64,000 nucleotides of DNA from Octadecabacter ascidiaceicola (GCF_900185015.1 NZ_FXYD01000003.1:124001-188000); one strand, 5' to 3'; counted from the first letter of the stretch, positions 17,065 to 27,460 are shown. The notes: generated by a model not told the origin, from the sequence alone. Translations and numbers: made by a program.

Positions 17065-17957
17065 ATTTACCACCCCCAGCGGCGCATCAAACATCTAAGA
17101 ACCAAGCGGGTCTTTATGCCGATGGGCTGACCGTGACCTACCGCAACGGTGTGACCGCGTTGAAGGACGCGAGCTTTGCCATTCCACGCGGCACCATTGC
17201 AGCGTTGGTTGGTGTGAATGGTGCGGGAAAATCGACGCTGTTCAAAGCGATCATGGGGTTCTTGCCCGCCGCCGCTGGTGAAATCGGCGTGTTGGGCCAA
17301 ACAGTTCGCCAAGCGATCAAGGCTGGCATCGTCGCCTACGTTCCGCAGGCCGAAGAGGTCGATTGGTCCTTTCCGGTTCTCGTCGAAGATGTCGTGATGA
17401 TGGGGCGGTATGGCCATATGGGCCTGCTGCGCCGCCCGAAATCAGCCGACCATGAAGCCGTCGCAAACGCGCTAGCCCGTGTTGGCATGACCGACTTTGC
17501 AGACCGCCAGATCGGTGAGCTTTCCGGTGGTCAACGCAAGCGCGTGTTTCTTGCCCGTGCGTTGGCGCAGAACGGTCAAGTTATCCTTCTGGATGAACCG
17601 TTTACAGGCGTCGATGTGCAAACCGAAGAAGCCATCATCACCCTCCTGCGCGAACTTCGTGATGAGGGGCGTGTGATGTTGGTGTCCACCCACAACCTCG
17701 GCTCGGTTCCTGAGTTTTGCGACCAAACCGTACTGGTCAAGGCAACCGTGTTGAACTTTGGCCCGACCGAAGAAGTCTTTACCAAAGACAACCTCGAGGC
17801 CGCGTTCGGCGGCGTGCTGCGCCACTTCGTTCTTGGTGGTGATGATCTGCATGACGATGACGACGAACGCAAAGTCACCATCCTGACAGACGACGAACGC
17901 CCGTTTGTTATCTACGACGACAAAACAAAAACCCGCCCAGAACAGGATGGGAAATGA
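17061..17957 (+). CDS. sitB: Manganese/iron ABC transporter ATP-binding protein
   Basis: 298 residues with Walker A GVNGAGKST, signature LSGGQRKRVFLARA, Walker B VILLDEPFTGVD and switch STHN. The start is GTG at 17061 overlapping the sitA stop. The C-terminal tail is unusually acidic (GGDDLHDDDDERK and ILTDDERPFVIYDD), longer than in typical SitB, and could bind metal or partners; that is speculation. It pairs with the two permeases downstream. Confidence 0.9.
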   Translation: MNLPPPAAHQTSKNQAGLYADGLTVTYRNGVTALKDASFAIPRGTIAALVGVNGAGKSTLFKAIMGFLPAAAGEIGVLGQTVRQAIKAGIVAYVPQAEEVDWSFPVLVEDVVMMGRYGHMGLLRRPKSADHEAVANALARVGMTDFADRQIGELSGGQRKRVFLARALAQNGQVILLDEPFTGVDVQTEEAIITLLRELRDEGRVMLVSTHNLGSVPEFCDQTVLVKATVLNFGPTEEVFTKDNLEAAFGGVLRHFVLGGDDLHDDDDERKVTILTDDERPFVIYDDKTKTRPEQDGK

Positions 17958-18805
17958 CCACCATTCTGGAACCCTTCACTTACACGTTCATGCTCAATGC
18001 GATGTTCGTATCGGCACTTGTGGGGGCTGTTTGCGCGTTCTTGTCCTGCTACCTGATGCTGAAAGGTTGGTCGCTGATCGGTGACGCCCTGTCCCATTCG
18101 ATCGTTCCCGGCGTTGCGGGTGCCTATATGCTTGGCCTGCCTTTCGCATTGGGTGCGTTTTTATCGGGGGGCCTCGCGGCATCGGCAATGTTGTTCCTGA
18201 ACCAACGCACAGGCCTGAAAGAAGACGCCATCATCGGGCTGATTTTCACCAGCTTCTTTGGCTTGGGCCTGTTCATGGTCTCGGTCTCGCCAGTAGCGGT
18301 GGATGTGGAAACCATTATCCTTGGCAATATCCTTGCGATCACCCCATCGGACACGATCCAACTGGCGATCATCGGCGTCGTTTGCCTCGTGGTGCTGTTG
18401 GTGAAATGGAAAGACCTCATGGTTGCGTTTTTCGACGAGAACCATGCGCGATCAATCGGGCTAAGACCTGATCGCCTTCGGTTCATGTTCTTCGTCCTGC
18501 TTTCTGCCGCGTGCGTTGCGGCACTTCAAACCGTGGGCGCGTTCCTTGTGATTGCGATGGTCATCACACCGGGTGCGACGGCCTATTTGCTAACCGACCG
18601 CTTCCCACGTTTGCTGGTCATCTCGGTCGCCATTGGCGCGCTCTCAAGCTTTGTGGGTGCATATATCTCCTACTTCCTGAACGGTGCGACGGGCGGGGTT
18701 ATCATCTGCCTGCAAACGACCCTGTTCATATTGGCGTTCTTCTTCGCCCCCAAACACGGGTTGATCGCGAACCGTCGTCGCGCAGCGGAGGCGTTACGAG
18801 CATGA
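17954..18805 (+). CDS. sitC: Manganese/iron ABC transporter permease
   Basis: 283 residues of the ABC-3 permease family with about eight membrane segments. Family landmarks are SCYLMLKGWSLIGDALSHSIVPGVAGAYM near the N-terminus and GAFLVIAMVITPGATAYLLTDRF in the second half. It overlaps sitB by ATGA and is followed by a second homologous permease, the usual SitCD heterodimer. Confidence 0.9.
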   Translation: MTTILEPFTYTFMLNAMFVSALVGAVCAFLSCYLMLKGWSLIGDALSHSIVPGVAGAYMLGLPFALGAFLSGGLAASAMLFLNQRTGLKEDAIIGLIFTSFFGLGLFMVSVSPVAVDVETIILGNILAITPSDTIQLAIIGVVCLVVLLVKWKDLMVAFFDENHARSIGLRPDRLRFMFFVLLSAACVAALQTVGAFLVIAMVITPGATAYLLTDRFPRLLVISVAIGALSSFVGAYISYFLNGATGGVIICLQTTLFILAFFFAPKHGLIANRRRAAEALRA

Positions 18806-19635
18806 GCGAACTCCTCCTCCCATTCCAATTCCCCTTCATGCACGGCGCGTTTTACATCGCCCTACTGATCGGCCCGCCGACGGCATTGCTGAGCTGTTTC
18901 CTCGTCCTCAAAGGCTGGTCACTGATGGGCGACGCAGTGTCCCATGCCGTTCTGCCCGGAGTGGTTTTGGCCTATATCGCCGGCATCCCATTGATCATCG
19001 GGGCGTTCATCGCGGGCATGGTTTGCTCGCTGCTAACGGGATACCTCGACGCGAACAGCCGCGTGCGCCAAGACACTGTGATGGGGGTCGTGTTCTCAGG
19101 CATGTTCGGGTTCGGGTTGGTTCTTTACACGAAAATCGAAACCAACGTGCATTTGGACCACATCCTGTTCGGCAACATGCTGGGGGTTACATCGGCTGAT
19201 CTTTGGACGTCTGGCGTGATCGGCGTGATCGTCAGCGCCGCCTTGCTTGTCGGTTGGAAAGACCTTCTGCTGAATGCGTTTGACCCCGCCCAAGCGCGGG
19301 CGATTGGATTGCCGACCAATTTGCTCCACTACGGTTTGCTGACGATCCTGTCGCTGACGATTGTTGCCACACTCAAAGCGGTTGGCCTGATCCTAGCGAT
19401 TGGTCTGCTGATTGCGCCGGGGGCGATTGCGTTCCTGATCACGCGGCAGTTCAAACACATGCTGATGATTGCCGTCATCGTCTCGACCCTATCGCTAGTA
19501 ATCGGCGTTTACCTGAGTTTCTTCATCGGTTCTGACCCGGGTCCAACCGTGATCTTAACGCTCACAGCGCTGTTCATCGCAGCGTTTATCTATCGCACGA
19601 TCCGCAACAAATCCCGCGAAGCGCAACGCGTTTAG
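18802..19635 (+). CDS. sitD: Manganese/iron ABC transporter permease
   Basis: 277 residues from the ATG at 18802 that overlaps the sitC stop (ATGA). It is a paralogue of sitC: SCFLVLKGWSLMGDAVSHAVLPGVVLAYI and the later GLILAIGLLIAPGAIAFLITRQF align with the same segments there. A longer frame beginning at 18511 is a shadow of sitC. The gene ends only 9 bases before the convergent ccoS, with no terminator visible. Confidence 0.9.
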   Translation: MSELLLPFQFPFMHGAFYIALLIGPPTALLSCFLVLKGWSLMGDAVSHAVLPGVVLAYIAGIPLIIGAFIAGMVCSLLTGYLDANSRVRQDTVMGVVFSGMFGFGLVLYTKIETNVHLDHILFGNMLGVTSADLWTSGVIGVIVSAALLVGWKDLLLNAFDPAQARAIGLPTNLLHYGLLTILSLTIVATLKAVGLILAIGLLIAPGAIAFLITRQFKHMLMIAVIVSTLSLVIGVYLSFFIGSDPGPTVILTLTALFIAAFIYRTIRNKSREAQRV

Positions 19636-19644
19636 GAACCCGCG

Positions 19645-19785
19645 TTAGTCATCATCCAACAGGATGCGAGCTGCGTTACCTTTGTCGTCGTCGTATTGGT
19701 CTGAACGCACGGTCCAAAGGAATGCGGTAAGACCGATTGCACCCAAGATCAGGGAAACGGGGATCAAGATAACAAGTACATTCAT
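19645..19785 (-). CDS. ccoS: Cbb3 oxidase maturation protein CcoS/FixS
   Basis: 46 residues: one N-terminal membrane helix (MNVLVILIPVSLILGAIGL), then FLWTVRSDQYDDDKGNAARIL. The FxWxxxxxQxDDxxGxAxRIL pattern is the CcoS signature. Its ATG overlaps the ccoI stop (ATGA). CcoS is needed with CcoI to load copper and heme into the cbb3 catalytic subunit. Confidence 0.92.
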   Translation of the reverse strand: MNVLVILIPVSLILGAIGLTAFLWTVRSDQYDDDKGNAARILLDDD

Positions 19786-21899
19786 CGCACGAACCTCATC
19801 CGTTGGGAGTTAAGTAATACGGTAATGGACGACACTGACATTGCAAGGGCCGCGGCCAATGGCGTCGCAAAGCCAGCAAGAGCGATTGGGACCGCGATCA
19901 TGTTGTAAACAGCGGCAATGGCGAAGTTTTGTGTGGACAGTTTGCGGGTCGCTTTTGCGACAGCCAGCACCAACGGCAGGTCCGCAAAGGTCTCACGCAG
20001 GGCAACCACGTCGGCTGCGTTACGGGACGCCTCAAGTGCGGAGGACGGTGCAATCGACGCATGTGCAGACGCAAGGGCGGCGGTGTCGTTCAAACCGTCA
20101 CCAACCATCAAAACGTTGTGCCCCTCGTCGGCCAACGCATTGAGGCGTTTAAGTTTGTCTTCCGGGCGCGCTTGGAACGTCACGGGAAGGGACAGCTGTT
20201 CGGCAAGTTGCATTGCGGGCTCTTTGGCATCGCCAGTGATGATCTCGCTTGGTAGTTTCAAACTCGCCAGCGCGTCTTCGACACCTTCGCGAACGTGGTC
20301 TTGTGCTTCAATCCGAACGGCTGGCTCCGCGCCAATCTTGATACCCAAACCGGCAAAATCTGCGCCAAGCCATTCGCCGCGACCAAGCCGTACAGGCTGA
20401 TCGTTGTAGACACCTTCAACGCCCTGCCCTGCAACTTCTTGGATGTCGTTCAGAGTGGCCGGATTCACGTCTGGCAGCCCAGCGTTAAGCGTCTTTGACA
20501 GTGGATGGTGTGAAGATTGCGCGAGGGCTTTGGCGATTGTTTTCTCAGCATCGTTCAACCCGCCAAGCCCAGTCAGTGCCGGAGTAGTGAGCGTGCCGGT
20601 TTTGTCAAAAACAATGTGGTCGACTTCGGATAACCGTTCAAGCGCGGTGGTGTGTTTCACGAGGAACCCGGCAGAAAACAGGCGACTGACTGCGGCCGTA
20701 GAAACGGCGGGAACAGCAAGGCCAAGCGCACAGGGGCACGTGATGATCAACACAGCAATCGCAATGTTTAATGCGTGGCGAATGTCACCCGTCGCAAACG
20801 CCCATCCGAGGAAGGCAACAAAGGACAGGAGGTGAACGGCAGGCGCATAAATCTGCGCGGCGCGGTCCGCCAAGGCGGTGTAGCTGTTGCGGCCATTCTC
20901 CGCAGTTTCAATCAGCGCGGCCATACGGCGCAAAGACGTATCTTCACCCACGGCAGTTGCGCGAATTTCGAACGGGCCGCTTAGGTTGATTTCACCAGCT
21001 TGCAATACATCACCGCTTTGCACCGACACAGCTGCGCTTTCACCGGTCAGAAGCGCACGGTCCATCAGCGCCTTTGCGGATGTCAGCACACCATCAACCG
21101 GTACACGTGCGCCGGATGGGACCAGAATATCATCCCCAATATTAAGGCTCATGGTGTTAACGGTTTGTGTACCGTTTGGTGTGATCCGCTCTGCGGTCTG
21201 CACTTCGAGCGCCGTCAATTCCTTCGCAGCGGAACGGGCAGCAGAACGAGTCTGATGATCCATGTAACGACCGATCAACAGGAAGAACGTGAGCGATAGT
21301 GCGGCATCGAAATAGGCGTGCGCACCGCCATTCAGCGTTTCAAACAGTGACATTCCAGCAGCCAATACAATCGCCAGCGAAATCGGCACATCCATATTCA
21401 AACGTTTCACGCGCAGAGCAGACCATGCGTTTTGAAAGAACGGCTGGCCGGAATAGGCGACAACTGGCAAAGCAATCATCGCTGAAATCAGATGGAACAA
21501 GTCGCGGGTAGCATCGCTGGCACCGGACCAAACGGCAACCGACAACAGCATGACGTTCATCATAGCGAAACCGGCAACCGCTAGCCGCACAAGCAATGTT
21601 CGCCCAACATCGTCACGCGCCGCATTGAGCGCCTGAAGGTCCAACGGATACGCCTCAAAGCCCAAGTCCGCCAAACCCGCTTCGATCTTGCTGGGGTCTA
21701 TTGCGCCTTCGACAGTCAATCGCTTAAGGGACAAATTCACGCGCACGGAACGCACGCCAGAAATCTGACTTAGCCCACGTTCGATCTTTCCGATACACGC
21801 AGCGCAATGAATTGTCGGCAAGGAATATTGCACGCCCGGTCCTTCGGCGACCTCTTCCGCAAGTGGAACTGCATTGCAGGCTGGGCATGCAGAAATCAT
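19782..21899 (-). CDS. ccoI: Copper-exporting P1B ATPase for cbb3 oxidase assembly (CcoI/FixI)
   Basis: 705 residues. The N-terminus has CPAC and a heavy-metal domain with CAAC (PTIHCAACIGKIERGL), then a membrane domain with the CPC motif (ITCPCALGLAVPA), the phosphorylation site DKTGTLT and the hinge GDGLNDTAALASA. The arrangement ccoG-ccoH-ccoI-ccoS shows it is the assembly-type low-rate copper pump rather than a detoxification CopA. It overlaps ccoH and ccoS by 4 bases each. Confidence 0.94.
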   Translation of the reverse strand: MISACPACNAVPLAEEVAEGPGVQYSLPTIHCAACIGKIERGLSQISGVRSVRVNLSLKRLTVEGAIDPSKIEAGLADLGFEAYPLDLQALNAARDDVGRTLLVRLAVAGFAMMNVMLLSVAVWSGASDATRDLFHLISAMIALPVVAYSGQPFFQNAWSALRVKRLNMDVPISLAIVLAAGMSLFETLNGGAHAYFDAALSLTFFLLIGRYMDHQTRSAARSAAKELTALEVQTAERITPNGTQTVNTMSLNIGDDILVPSGARVPVDGVLTSAKALMDRALLTGESAAVSVQSGDVLQAGEINLSGPFEIRATAVGEDTSLRRMAALIETAENGRNSYTALADRAAQIYAPAVHLLSFVAFLGWAFATGDIRHALNIAIAVLIITCPCALGLAVPAVSTAAVSRLFSAGFLVKHTTALERLSEVDHIVFDKTGTLTTPALTGLGGLNDAEKTIAKALAQSSHHPLSKTLNAGLPDVNPATLNDIQEVAGQGVEGVYNDQPVRLGRGEWLGADFAGLGIKIGAEPAVRIEAQDHVREGVEDALASLKLPSEIITGDAKEPAMQLAEQLSLPVTFQARPEDKLKRLNALADEGHNVLMVGDGLNDTAALASAHASIAPSSALEASRNAADVVALRETFADLPLVLAVAKATRKLSTQNFAIAAVYNMIAVPIALAGFATPLAAALAMSVSSITVLLNSQRMRFVR

Positions 21900-22345
21900 G
21901 ACACGACCCTAACGATAATGCGTTGTTCAAACAGAGTGCCGTCTTCCGAGCGTGCTTTTAGGCGTAGATTCCAGTTGCCTTCACCACCTTCGATCACAGC
22001 GCGCAGGGCTTCACCGTCAAATGAAAACTCGGGGACTTGGTCTTGGCCTACGTGGGTTGCACGGCCAAATGTGGCCTGTTCGATGGTGGGTGAAATTGGC
22101 GTTCCGTTTTCAAGGATCACCAAAGACAAGTCGTTGCCATCGAGTTCTGCGGACACGTCCCAACCAAGCGCCTCTTGCGCGGCACGGTTTTCGTCAAACA
22201 CTTGGCCAGCAACGTAAGAATTCTTGACCTCCAAGCCCGGAAATGTCCGTACCGCTTGATACGCCAGTGTCAGGTTCACGGAAATGATGATGCCAAATGC
22301 AACGCCGAAGCCTGTTAGGACATGCCAACCTTTAATCTCAGTCAT
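21896..22345 (-). CDS. ccoH: Cbb3 oxidase assembly protein CcoH/FixH
   Basis: 149 residues with a single N-terminal membrane helix (VLTGFGVAFGIIISVNLTLAY) and a periplasmic beta domain. VKNSYVAGQVFDENRAAQEALGW is typical of FixH (NSYVxGQxFN). It overlaps ccoG at TAATG and ccoI at ATGA. It acts with CcoI in CcoN maturation. Confidence 0.92.
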   Translation of the reverse strand: MTEIKGWHVLTGFGVAFGIIISVNLTLAYQAVRTFPGLEVKNSYVAGQVFDENRAAQEALGWDVSAELDGNDLSLVILENGTPISPTIEQATFGRATHVGQDQVPEFSFDGEALRAVIEGGEGNWNLRLKARSEDGTLFEQRIIVRVVS

Positions 22346-23751
22346 TATTCGTCCCTCCCATTGAAGGTTGTAGCTTGGCTGGCGCGAATGTCTGCGTCAA
22401 CGTCCTCGACCCATAGCCGCAGCGCGGTTGTGTCGGTAGATGCCGCTGGGTCCTGTGGACGTGCGGTCACATATACCCGCTGAAGAATAGTCGTGTCAGC
22501 TGGAACAACCAAGTTCCGCTGACCATCACGCCCCTCTAGCTCAATCCGCAAGATTTCTTCACTGGTGAGGCTGATATGGAATACACGGTCTTCACCCGCT
22601 TTGTTGCGCAAGCGAACATCATAGATGTTACGAACAGCGCCGTCAGATTGCAGCACGTATGTTGGATTGCGCACGGGGCTGACAGTCAGTTCGATATCAG
22701 AGCGGACAAACAGCGCATAAAGAAGTGCAATACCGATGGCGGCCCAGATCGTGGTGTAGATAATCGTCCGCGGGCGGAGAATCTTCTTCAGAATAGGCGC
22801 AGGCGGTTGACCAGCACGTTCTGCCGGCTCATCAGACAGGGCAATATAGTCAATCAAACCGCGTGGCTTGCCGATTTTATCCATGATGTCATCGCAGGCA
22901 TCAATACAAAGCGCACAGGTGATACATTCCATCTGCTGTCCGTCGCGGATGTCGATGCCCATTGGGCAAACGTTCACGCAGGCCATGCAGTCGATACAAT
23001 CGCCTGACTTGTTTTCGTGCTTCTTGCCGCGTTCTTCACCACGCCATTCGCGGTAGGCCACGGTGATCGTATCCGGGTCCATCATGGCGGCCTGAATGCG
23101 CGGCCATGGGCACATGTAGATGCAGACCTGCTCGCGCATGAAACCACCGAACAAGAATGTCGTGGCCGTCAACGCGGCGATGGTCATATAGGCGACAGGG
23201 TGCGCCGAGAAGGTCACAAGATCGCGCAGAAGCGTCGGCGCGTCAGTGAAATAAAACACCCAAGCCCCGCCTGTCGCGATCGCGATAAAGAGCCAAGTAA
23301 TCCACTTTGTTATGCGCAGGCGCCATTTACGGACGTCCCATTTTCCACGGTAAAGGCGAAGTCGCGCGTTTCGGTCGCCTTCAATCCAACGTTCAACAAG
23401 AATGAATAGGTCGGTCCAAACCGTTTGCGGGCAGGTATAGCCGCACCAAACACGCCCAAGCGCCGAAGTGAACAGAAACAACCCCAAGCCGGCCATAATG
23501 AGAAGACCCGCAACGAAATAGAATTCATGCGGCCAGATTTCGATCCAGAAAAAATAGAAACGGCGGCTCGCCATATCAACGAGAACCGCTTGATCAGGAA
23601 GGTTTGGCCCACGATCCCAACGGATCCACGGAGTGAGGTAATAGATCCCCAACGTGACGGCCATGATCACCCATTTCAGGTTCCGGAATTTACCAGAAAC
23701 CCGACGCGGGAAGATCGGTTCTTGTGGGGCGTAAAGTGGGCGGTCTGACAT
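22345..23751 (-). CDS. ccoG: Cbb3 oxidase accessory protein CcoG/FixG (cupric reductase)
   Basis: 468 residues. Several membrane helices carry GRVWCGYTCPQTVWTDLF, followed by two 4Fe-4S cluster motifs (CIDCMACVNVCPMGID and CITCALCIDAC) and a C-terminal Ig-like FixG domain. CcoG reduces Cu(II) for the oxidase assembly pathway. First gene of the ccoGHIS operon; an FNR box lies 57 bases upstream of the start. Confidence 0.94.
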   Translation of the reverse strand: MSDRPLYAPQEPIFPRRVSGKFRNLKWVIMAVTLGIYYLTPWIRWDRGPNLPDQAVLVDMASRRFYFFWIEIWPHEFYFVAGLLIMAGLGLFLFTSALGRVWCGYTCPQTVWTDLFILVERWIEGDRNARLRLYRGKWDVRKWRLRITKWITWLFIAIATGGAWVFYFTDAPTLLRDLVTFSAHPVAYMTIAALTATTFLFGGFMREQVCIYMCPWPRIQAAMMDPDTITVAYREWRGEERGKKHENKSGDCIDCMACVNVCPMGIDIRDGQQMECITCALCIDACDDIMDKIGKPRGLIDYIALSDEPAERAGQPPAPILKKILRPRTIIYTTIWAAIGIALLYALFVRSDIELTVSPVRNPTYVLQSDGAVRNIYDVRLRNKAGEDRVFHISLTSEEILRIELEGRDGQRNLVVPADTTILQRVYVTARPQDPAASTDTTALRLWVEDVDADIRASQATTFNGRDE

Positions 23752-23807
23752 TTAAATGATTCCTGTTCACGACACCATCTCACTACCGACGAGCTAAACA
23801 ACTAGCC

Positions 23808-23821
23808 TTGATCTGTATCAA
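23808..23821. promoter_or_regulatory. FNR box upstream of ccoG
   Basis: TTGATCTGTATCAA matches the TTGAT-N4-ATCAA consensus perfectly and is identical to the box between fnrL and hemN. Confidence 0.88.
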
Positions 23822-23865
23822 TGAACCTGGCTGATGCCAAAGTGTTGATAACTATTCCCGGAAAT

Positions 23866-23899
23866 GGAAAAGCCACCCAACCTTGGTAGGTTGGGTGGC
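23866..23899 (-). terminator. Terminator of ccoNOQP
   Basis: An 11-bp perfect stem (GCCACCCAACC with GGTTGGGTGGC) and 6-base loop are followed leftward by TTTTCC. It lies 23 bases after the ccoP stop and separates ccoNOQP from ccoGHIS. Confidence 0.88.
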
Positions 23900-23922
23900 C
23901 TAATTTTCAGCTAATCTTCTGC

Positions 23923-24786
23923 TTACTCACCGCCACCGAGGGCATGAACATATACAGACACAGCGCGTACATCGACATCACTGAGGCGTTGACCCCACGC
24001 TGGCATTACACCGAAGCGTGCGTTGGTAACGGTTTCAGTGAGAGCATCACGGTCACCGCCATAAAGCCAGATCGCATCAGCAAGGTTTGGCGCGCCAAGG
24101 AACTGGTCACCAAGGCCTTCGTCGCCGTGACAAGCCGCACAGTTGTCCAAGAACAGTTCTGAACCGGCTTGCGCGAGATCCGCGTCAAATTCAGAGGACG
24201 ACAGGCTTGTGACGTATTCCACAACAGCGCCGATCTCTTCTTCCGCAAAGATGTCACCGTATGCAGGCATTTCGGAATAACGTGCATCCAGATCTGTTTC
24301 GTTGCGAACACCGTGCGTAATTGTTGCAGAGATGCTTTCGATATCCCCACCCCAAAGCCAATCGTTGTCCAAAAGGTTCGGGTAACCAACAGCGCCCGCA
24401 GCACCAGAACCGTGGCACTGGCTACACTGAGCGCGGAAAACAGACCCACCACGCGCAACCGCATAACGATGCAAGTCACTGGACGGAGGCAATGTCGTCA
24501 GGTCCGCGGCGACCAACTCAGCAACAAGTGCTTCGTTCTTCGCCTCGTGCTGCACAATGTCCTCGGCAACTTGCGCGCGTGTTGAGAACCCCAACATGCC
24601 TGTTGTGGCGCCTGAAATCATCGGCCAAGCAGGATATGCAACCGTGTAGGCAATCGCCCAAACGATACAGGCATAGAGCGTCCACAGCCACCAGCGTGGC
24701 AATGGGTTGTTCAGCTCTTCGATACCGTCCCAGCTATGGCCAGTGGTCTCAACGCCGGTTTCTTCGTCTACTTTGCGTTCAGACAT
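23923..24786 (-). CDS. ccoP: Cbb3 cytochrome oxidase diheme subunit CcoP
   Basis: 287 residues from the ATG at 24786, which has AAGGG upstream; a TTG at 24792 is less likely. The N-terminus (EELNNPLPRWWLWTLYACIVWAIAYTVAYPAWP) is the CcoP membrane anchor, followed by two cytochrome c domains with heme sites CSQCHG and CAACHG. It passes electrons from CcoO to the catalytic subunit. It overlaps ccoQ by 8 bases. Confidence 0.95.
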   Translation of the reverse strand: MSERKVDEETGVETTGHSWDGIEELNNPLPRWWLWTLYACIVWAIAYTVAYPAWPMISGATTGMLGFSTRAQVAEDIVQHEAKNEALVAELVAADLTTLPPSSDLHRYAVARGGSVFRAQCSQCHGSGAAGAVGYPNLLDNDWLWGGDIESISATITHGVRNETDLDARYSEMPAYGDIFAEEEIGAVVEYVTSLSSSEFDADLAQAGSELFLDNCAACHGDEGLGDQFLGAPNLADAIWLYGGDRDALTETVTNARFGVMPAWGQRLSDVDVRAVSVYVHALGGGE

Positions 24787-25015
24787 TATCAAGCCCTTTC
24801 AGTTCGCGACTATTGTTTGCGTCGGCGTTGGTCACAGGTGTTTCGGAAGAAGCCGACGGTGCGGCTTCGTTCCGGAATGGGATGAGGCTCGCGTCTTCAC
24901 GCGCGCTTCGATGGCTTGGTAGAAATGCCCAGACTGCGGCCCCGAGAAAGAAGGCGAACATTGCCAGCAAGACCCAGCTATCCGCGAGTTCCCGCATGAA
25001 GGTGTAGGTTTCCAT
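24779..25015 (-). CDS. ccoQ: Cbb3 oxidase small subunit CcoQ
   Basis: 78 residues: one membrane helix (WVLLAMFAFFLGAAVWAF) followed by PSHRSAREDASLIPFRNE, which matches the CcoQ pattern of a helix followed by a basic and acidic tail with an IPFR-type motif. Located between ccoO and ccoP, as expected. CcoQ stabilises the complex. Confidence 0.9.
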   Translation of the reverse strand: METYTFMRELADSWVLLAMFAFFLGAAVWAFLPSHRSAREDASLIPFRNEAAPSASSETPVTNADANNSRELKGLDNV

Positions 25016-25026
25016 GTTCTCCCTCC

Positions 25027-25752
25027 CTATCGGCTTGCGTCAGGTGTGAAGGTCGAGAAGTCGACCATCGTACCCAAGACTTGCAGGTATGCGATCAGGG
25101 CGTCCATTTCAGTCAGTTCTGGCTGACCGTCAAAGTTGGAAACAGCCGCACCAGGGTAGCGCTCAACGAGACCATCCCAATCACCAAACGGGTCAACCTG
25201 AACCATAAAGTCCGCGCTGGCCTGTTCGATCATTTCGTCAGTGTAAGGAACCCCAACGAAACGGTGCGTGCTGAGCAATGCTTCGATATGCTCGCCTTCG
25301 ATCTCAGTGTTCGCAAGGAAGCCGTACTTTGGCATGATGCTTTCAGGCACAACCGACTGCGGATCGATCAGGTGATCCACATGCCATGCGTCAGAGTAAC
25401 GCTGACCAACGCGGGCCAAGTCAGGACCCGTACGTTTTGAACCCCACTGGTGTGGGTGGTCGTACATGCTTTCCGCTGCCAGTGAGTAGTGGCCGTAACG
25501 CTCAACTTCGTCGCGCATCGGGCGGATCATCTGGCTGTGGCACGTGTAGCACCCTTCGCGCACGTAGATGTCGCGACCTGTCAACTCAAGCGGGGTGTAG
25601 GGGCGAACGCCCTCTACTTCCTCGATTGTGTTTTCAAGCCAGAACAACGGCGCGATTTCGACAATGCCCCCGATTGTGACCACGACAAGTGAAAATACGA
25701 AAAGCAATGTCGGGCTTTTTTCGAGGACGGCGTGTTTTTCTAAGATACCCAT
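25027..25752 (-). CDS. ccoO: Cbb3 cytochrome oxidase monoheme subunit CcoO
   Basis: 241 residues, a normal CcoO length. An N-terminal anchor ([22 protein letters not shown]) is followed by the heme c site [12 protein letters not shown] and [26 protein letters not shown], both typical. It is 11 bases downstream of ccoN. Confidence 0.95.
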   Translation of the reverse strand: MGILEKHAVLEKSPTLLFVFSLVVVTIGGIVEIAPLFWLENTIEEVEGVRPYTPLELTGRDIYVREGCYTCHSQMIRPMRDEVERYGHYSLAAESMYDHPHQWGSKRTGPDLARVGQRYSDAWHVDHLIDPQSVVPESIMPKYGFLANTEIEGEHIEALLSTHRFVGVPYTDEMIEQASADFMVQVDPFGDWDGLVERYPGAAVSNFDGQPELTEMDALIAYLQVLGTMVDFSTFTPDASR

Positions 25753-25763
25753 TTGTCGGCTCC

Positions 25764-27380
25764 TTATTCAGCCGGAACGGCGTTAGATTTGGAGGATGGC
25801 AGGGAAACCGTTGCCGGTTTTGCCCCACGAATTGTCATCCACATGTTCCAGCACATAATCAGAGCACCAGAGAGGAACATCACGCCACCAAGACCGCGGA
25901 CAATGTACATTGGCAATTTGGCCGATACCGTGTCTGCGAAGGAGTTGACGAGGAAGCCCTGGTCATCAACTTCACGCCACATCAGGCCTTCCATGATGCC
26001 AGTAACCCACATGGAGGACGCGTAAAGGACGATGCCCAGTGTCGCGAGCCAGAAGTGCCAGTTGATTGCGGACATAGAGTACATTCTTTCACGGCCCCAC
26101 AGTTTTGGTGTCAGGAAGTAGATTGCACCGAATGTGATCATGCCGTTCCAGCCAAGTGCGCCAGAGTGAACGTGACCAATGGTCCAGTCGGTGTAGTGGC
26201 TCAGTGAGTTCACTGCACGGATCGACATCATCGGACCCTCGAATGTGGACATGCCGTAGAAACCAAGGGACAGAACGAACATCCGCATGATTGGATCGGT
26301 GCGCAACTTGTCCCATGCGCCTTGCAGCGTCATCAGACCGTTGATCATACCACCCCAGCTCGGCATCCAAAGCACGATGGAGAACACCATACCAAGGGTA
26401 GACGCCCAGTCAGGCAACGCGGTGTAGTGCAAGTGGTGCGGGCCAGCCCAGATGTATAGGAAGATCAGCGCCCAGAAGTGAATGATGGACAGCTTGTAAG
26501 AGTAAACCGGACGGCCGGCCTGCTTTGGCACGAAATAGTACATCATGCCCAAGAAGCCCGCAGTCAGGAAAAAACCAACGGCGTTGTGGCCGTACCACCA
26601 CTGGGTCATCGCATCTTGCACACCTGAGAAGACCTGCACAGATTTGCTGCCCCAGATGGACACTGGAATAGACAGGTTGTTGACCAAGTGCAGCATCGCA
26701 ACGGTGATGATGAAGCTTAGGAAAAACCAGTTCGCAACGTAGATGTGCTTTTCACGGCGCTTAACGATCGTGCCGAGGTAAACCGCTAGGTAAGTCACCC
26801 AGATGATTGTAAGCCAGATATCAACATACCACTCAGGCTCAGCGTATTCTTTGGACTGCGTAGCACCCATCAAGTAGCCGGTTGCGGCCAGAACGATGAA
26901 CAACTGGTAACCCCAGAAAACGAACCACGCTGTGTTACCGCCCCAAAGACGAACACCGCTTGTGCGCTGCACGACGTATAGGGACGTTGCGATCAAGGCG
27001 TTACCACCAAACGCAAAAATCACCGCACTGGTGTGCAGTGGGCGTAGGCGGCCAAAGTTGCCGAAACCTTGTAGGAATTCGAAGTTCAGTGCCGGAAACG
27101 CAAGTTGGAAGGCGATAAATGTACCAACCAAAAAGCCTGCAATGCCCCAAAAGGCAGTCGCAATGACACCCGCTCGAACGACGCCATCAAAGTAGACGCC
27201 CGAGAGATCCTCGTCACTTGGGGGGTTATCGGTGCGACGAAGCACCCAAATAAACATACCAGCTGACACAAGCATGATCAGCAGGGCATGCACCTGATAG
27301 GCCAAATCGTGCGCCCAGTTCGTCGCGAGTGCAGCGAAGAACGTAACGAGGCCGAGAATAACGAGCTTCAAATAGTTCAT
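25764..27380 (-). CDS. ccoN: Cbb3 cytochrome oxidase catalytic subunit CcoN
   Basis: 538 residues with about 12-14 membrane helices. Heme-copper ligands are visible in [19 protein letters not shown] (low-spin heme His), [21 protein letters not shown] (Cu-B His plus the cross-linked Tyr of C-type oxidases), [13 protein letters not shown] (Cu-B His pair) and [13 protein letters not shown] (heme His residues). It reduces oxygen at very low concentration. An FNR box lies 81 bases upstream of its start. Confidence 0.96.
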   Translation of the reverse strand: MNYLKLVILGLVTFFAALATNWAHDLAYQVHALLIMLVSAGMFIWVLRRTDNPPSDEDLSGVYFDGVVRAGVIATAFWGIAGFLVGTFIAFQLAFPALNFEFLQGFGNFGRLRPLHTSAVIFAFGGNALIATSLYVVQRTSGVRLWGGNTAWFVFWGYQLFIVLAATGYLMGATQSKEYAEPEWYVDIWLTIIWVTYLAVYLGTIVKRREKHIYVANWFFLSFIITVAMLHLVNNLSIPVSIWGSKSVQVFSGVQDAMTQWWYGHNAVGFFLTAGFLGMMYYFVPKQAGRPVYSYKLSIIHFWALIFLYIWAGPHHLHYTALPDWASTLGMVFSIVLWMPSWGGMINGLMTLQGAWDKLRTDPIMRMFVLSLGFYGMSTFEGPMMSIRAVNSLSHYTDWTIGHVHSGALGWNGMITFGAIYFLTPKLWGRERMYSMSAINWHFWLATLGIVLYASSMWVTGIMEGLMWREVDDQGFLVNSFADTVSAKLPMYIVRGLGGVMFLSGALIMCWNMWMTIRGAKPATVSLPSSKSNAVPAE

Positions 27381-27460
27381 AGAGAATCCCTAACAGCGAA
27401 ATGGAGGCAAAATGCCCCCGGTGGTTAGGGTCTTTTAGGGCACGGGTACTTAAGTGCTCT

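Noticed and set aside
18511-18801. N-terminal extension of sitD
   Set aside because: It is a frame-shifted reading of sitC; the true start at 18802 overlaps the sitC stop as ATGA.
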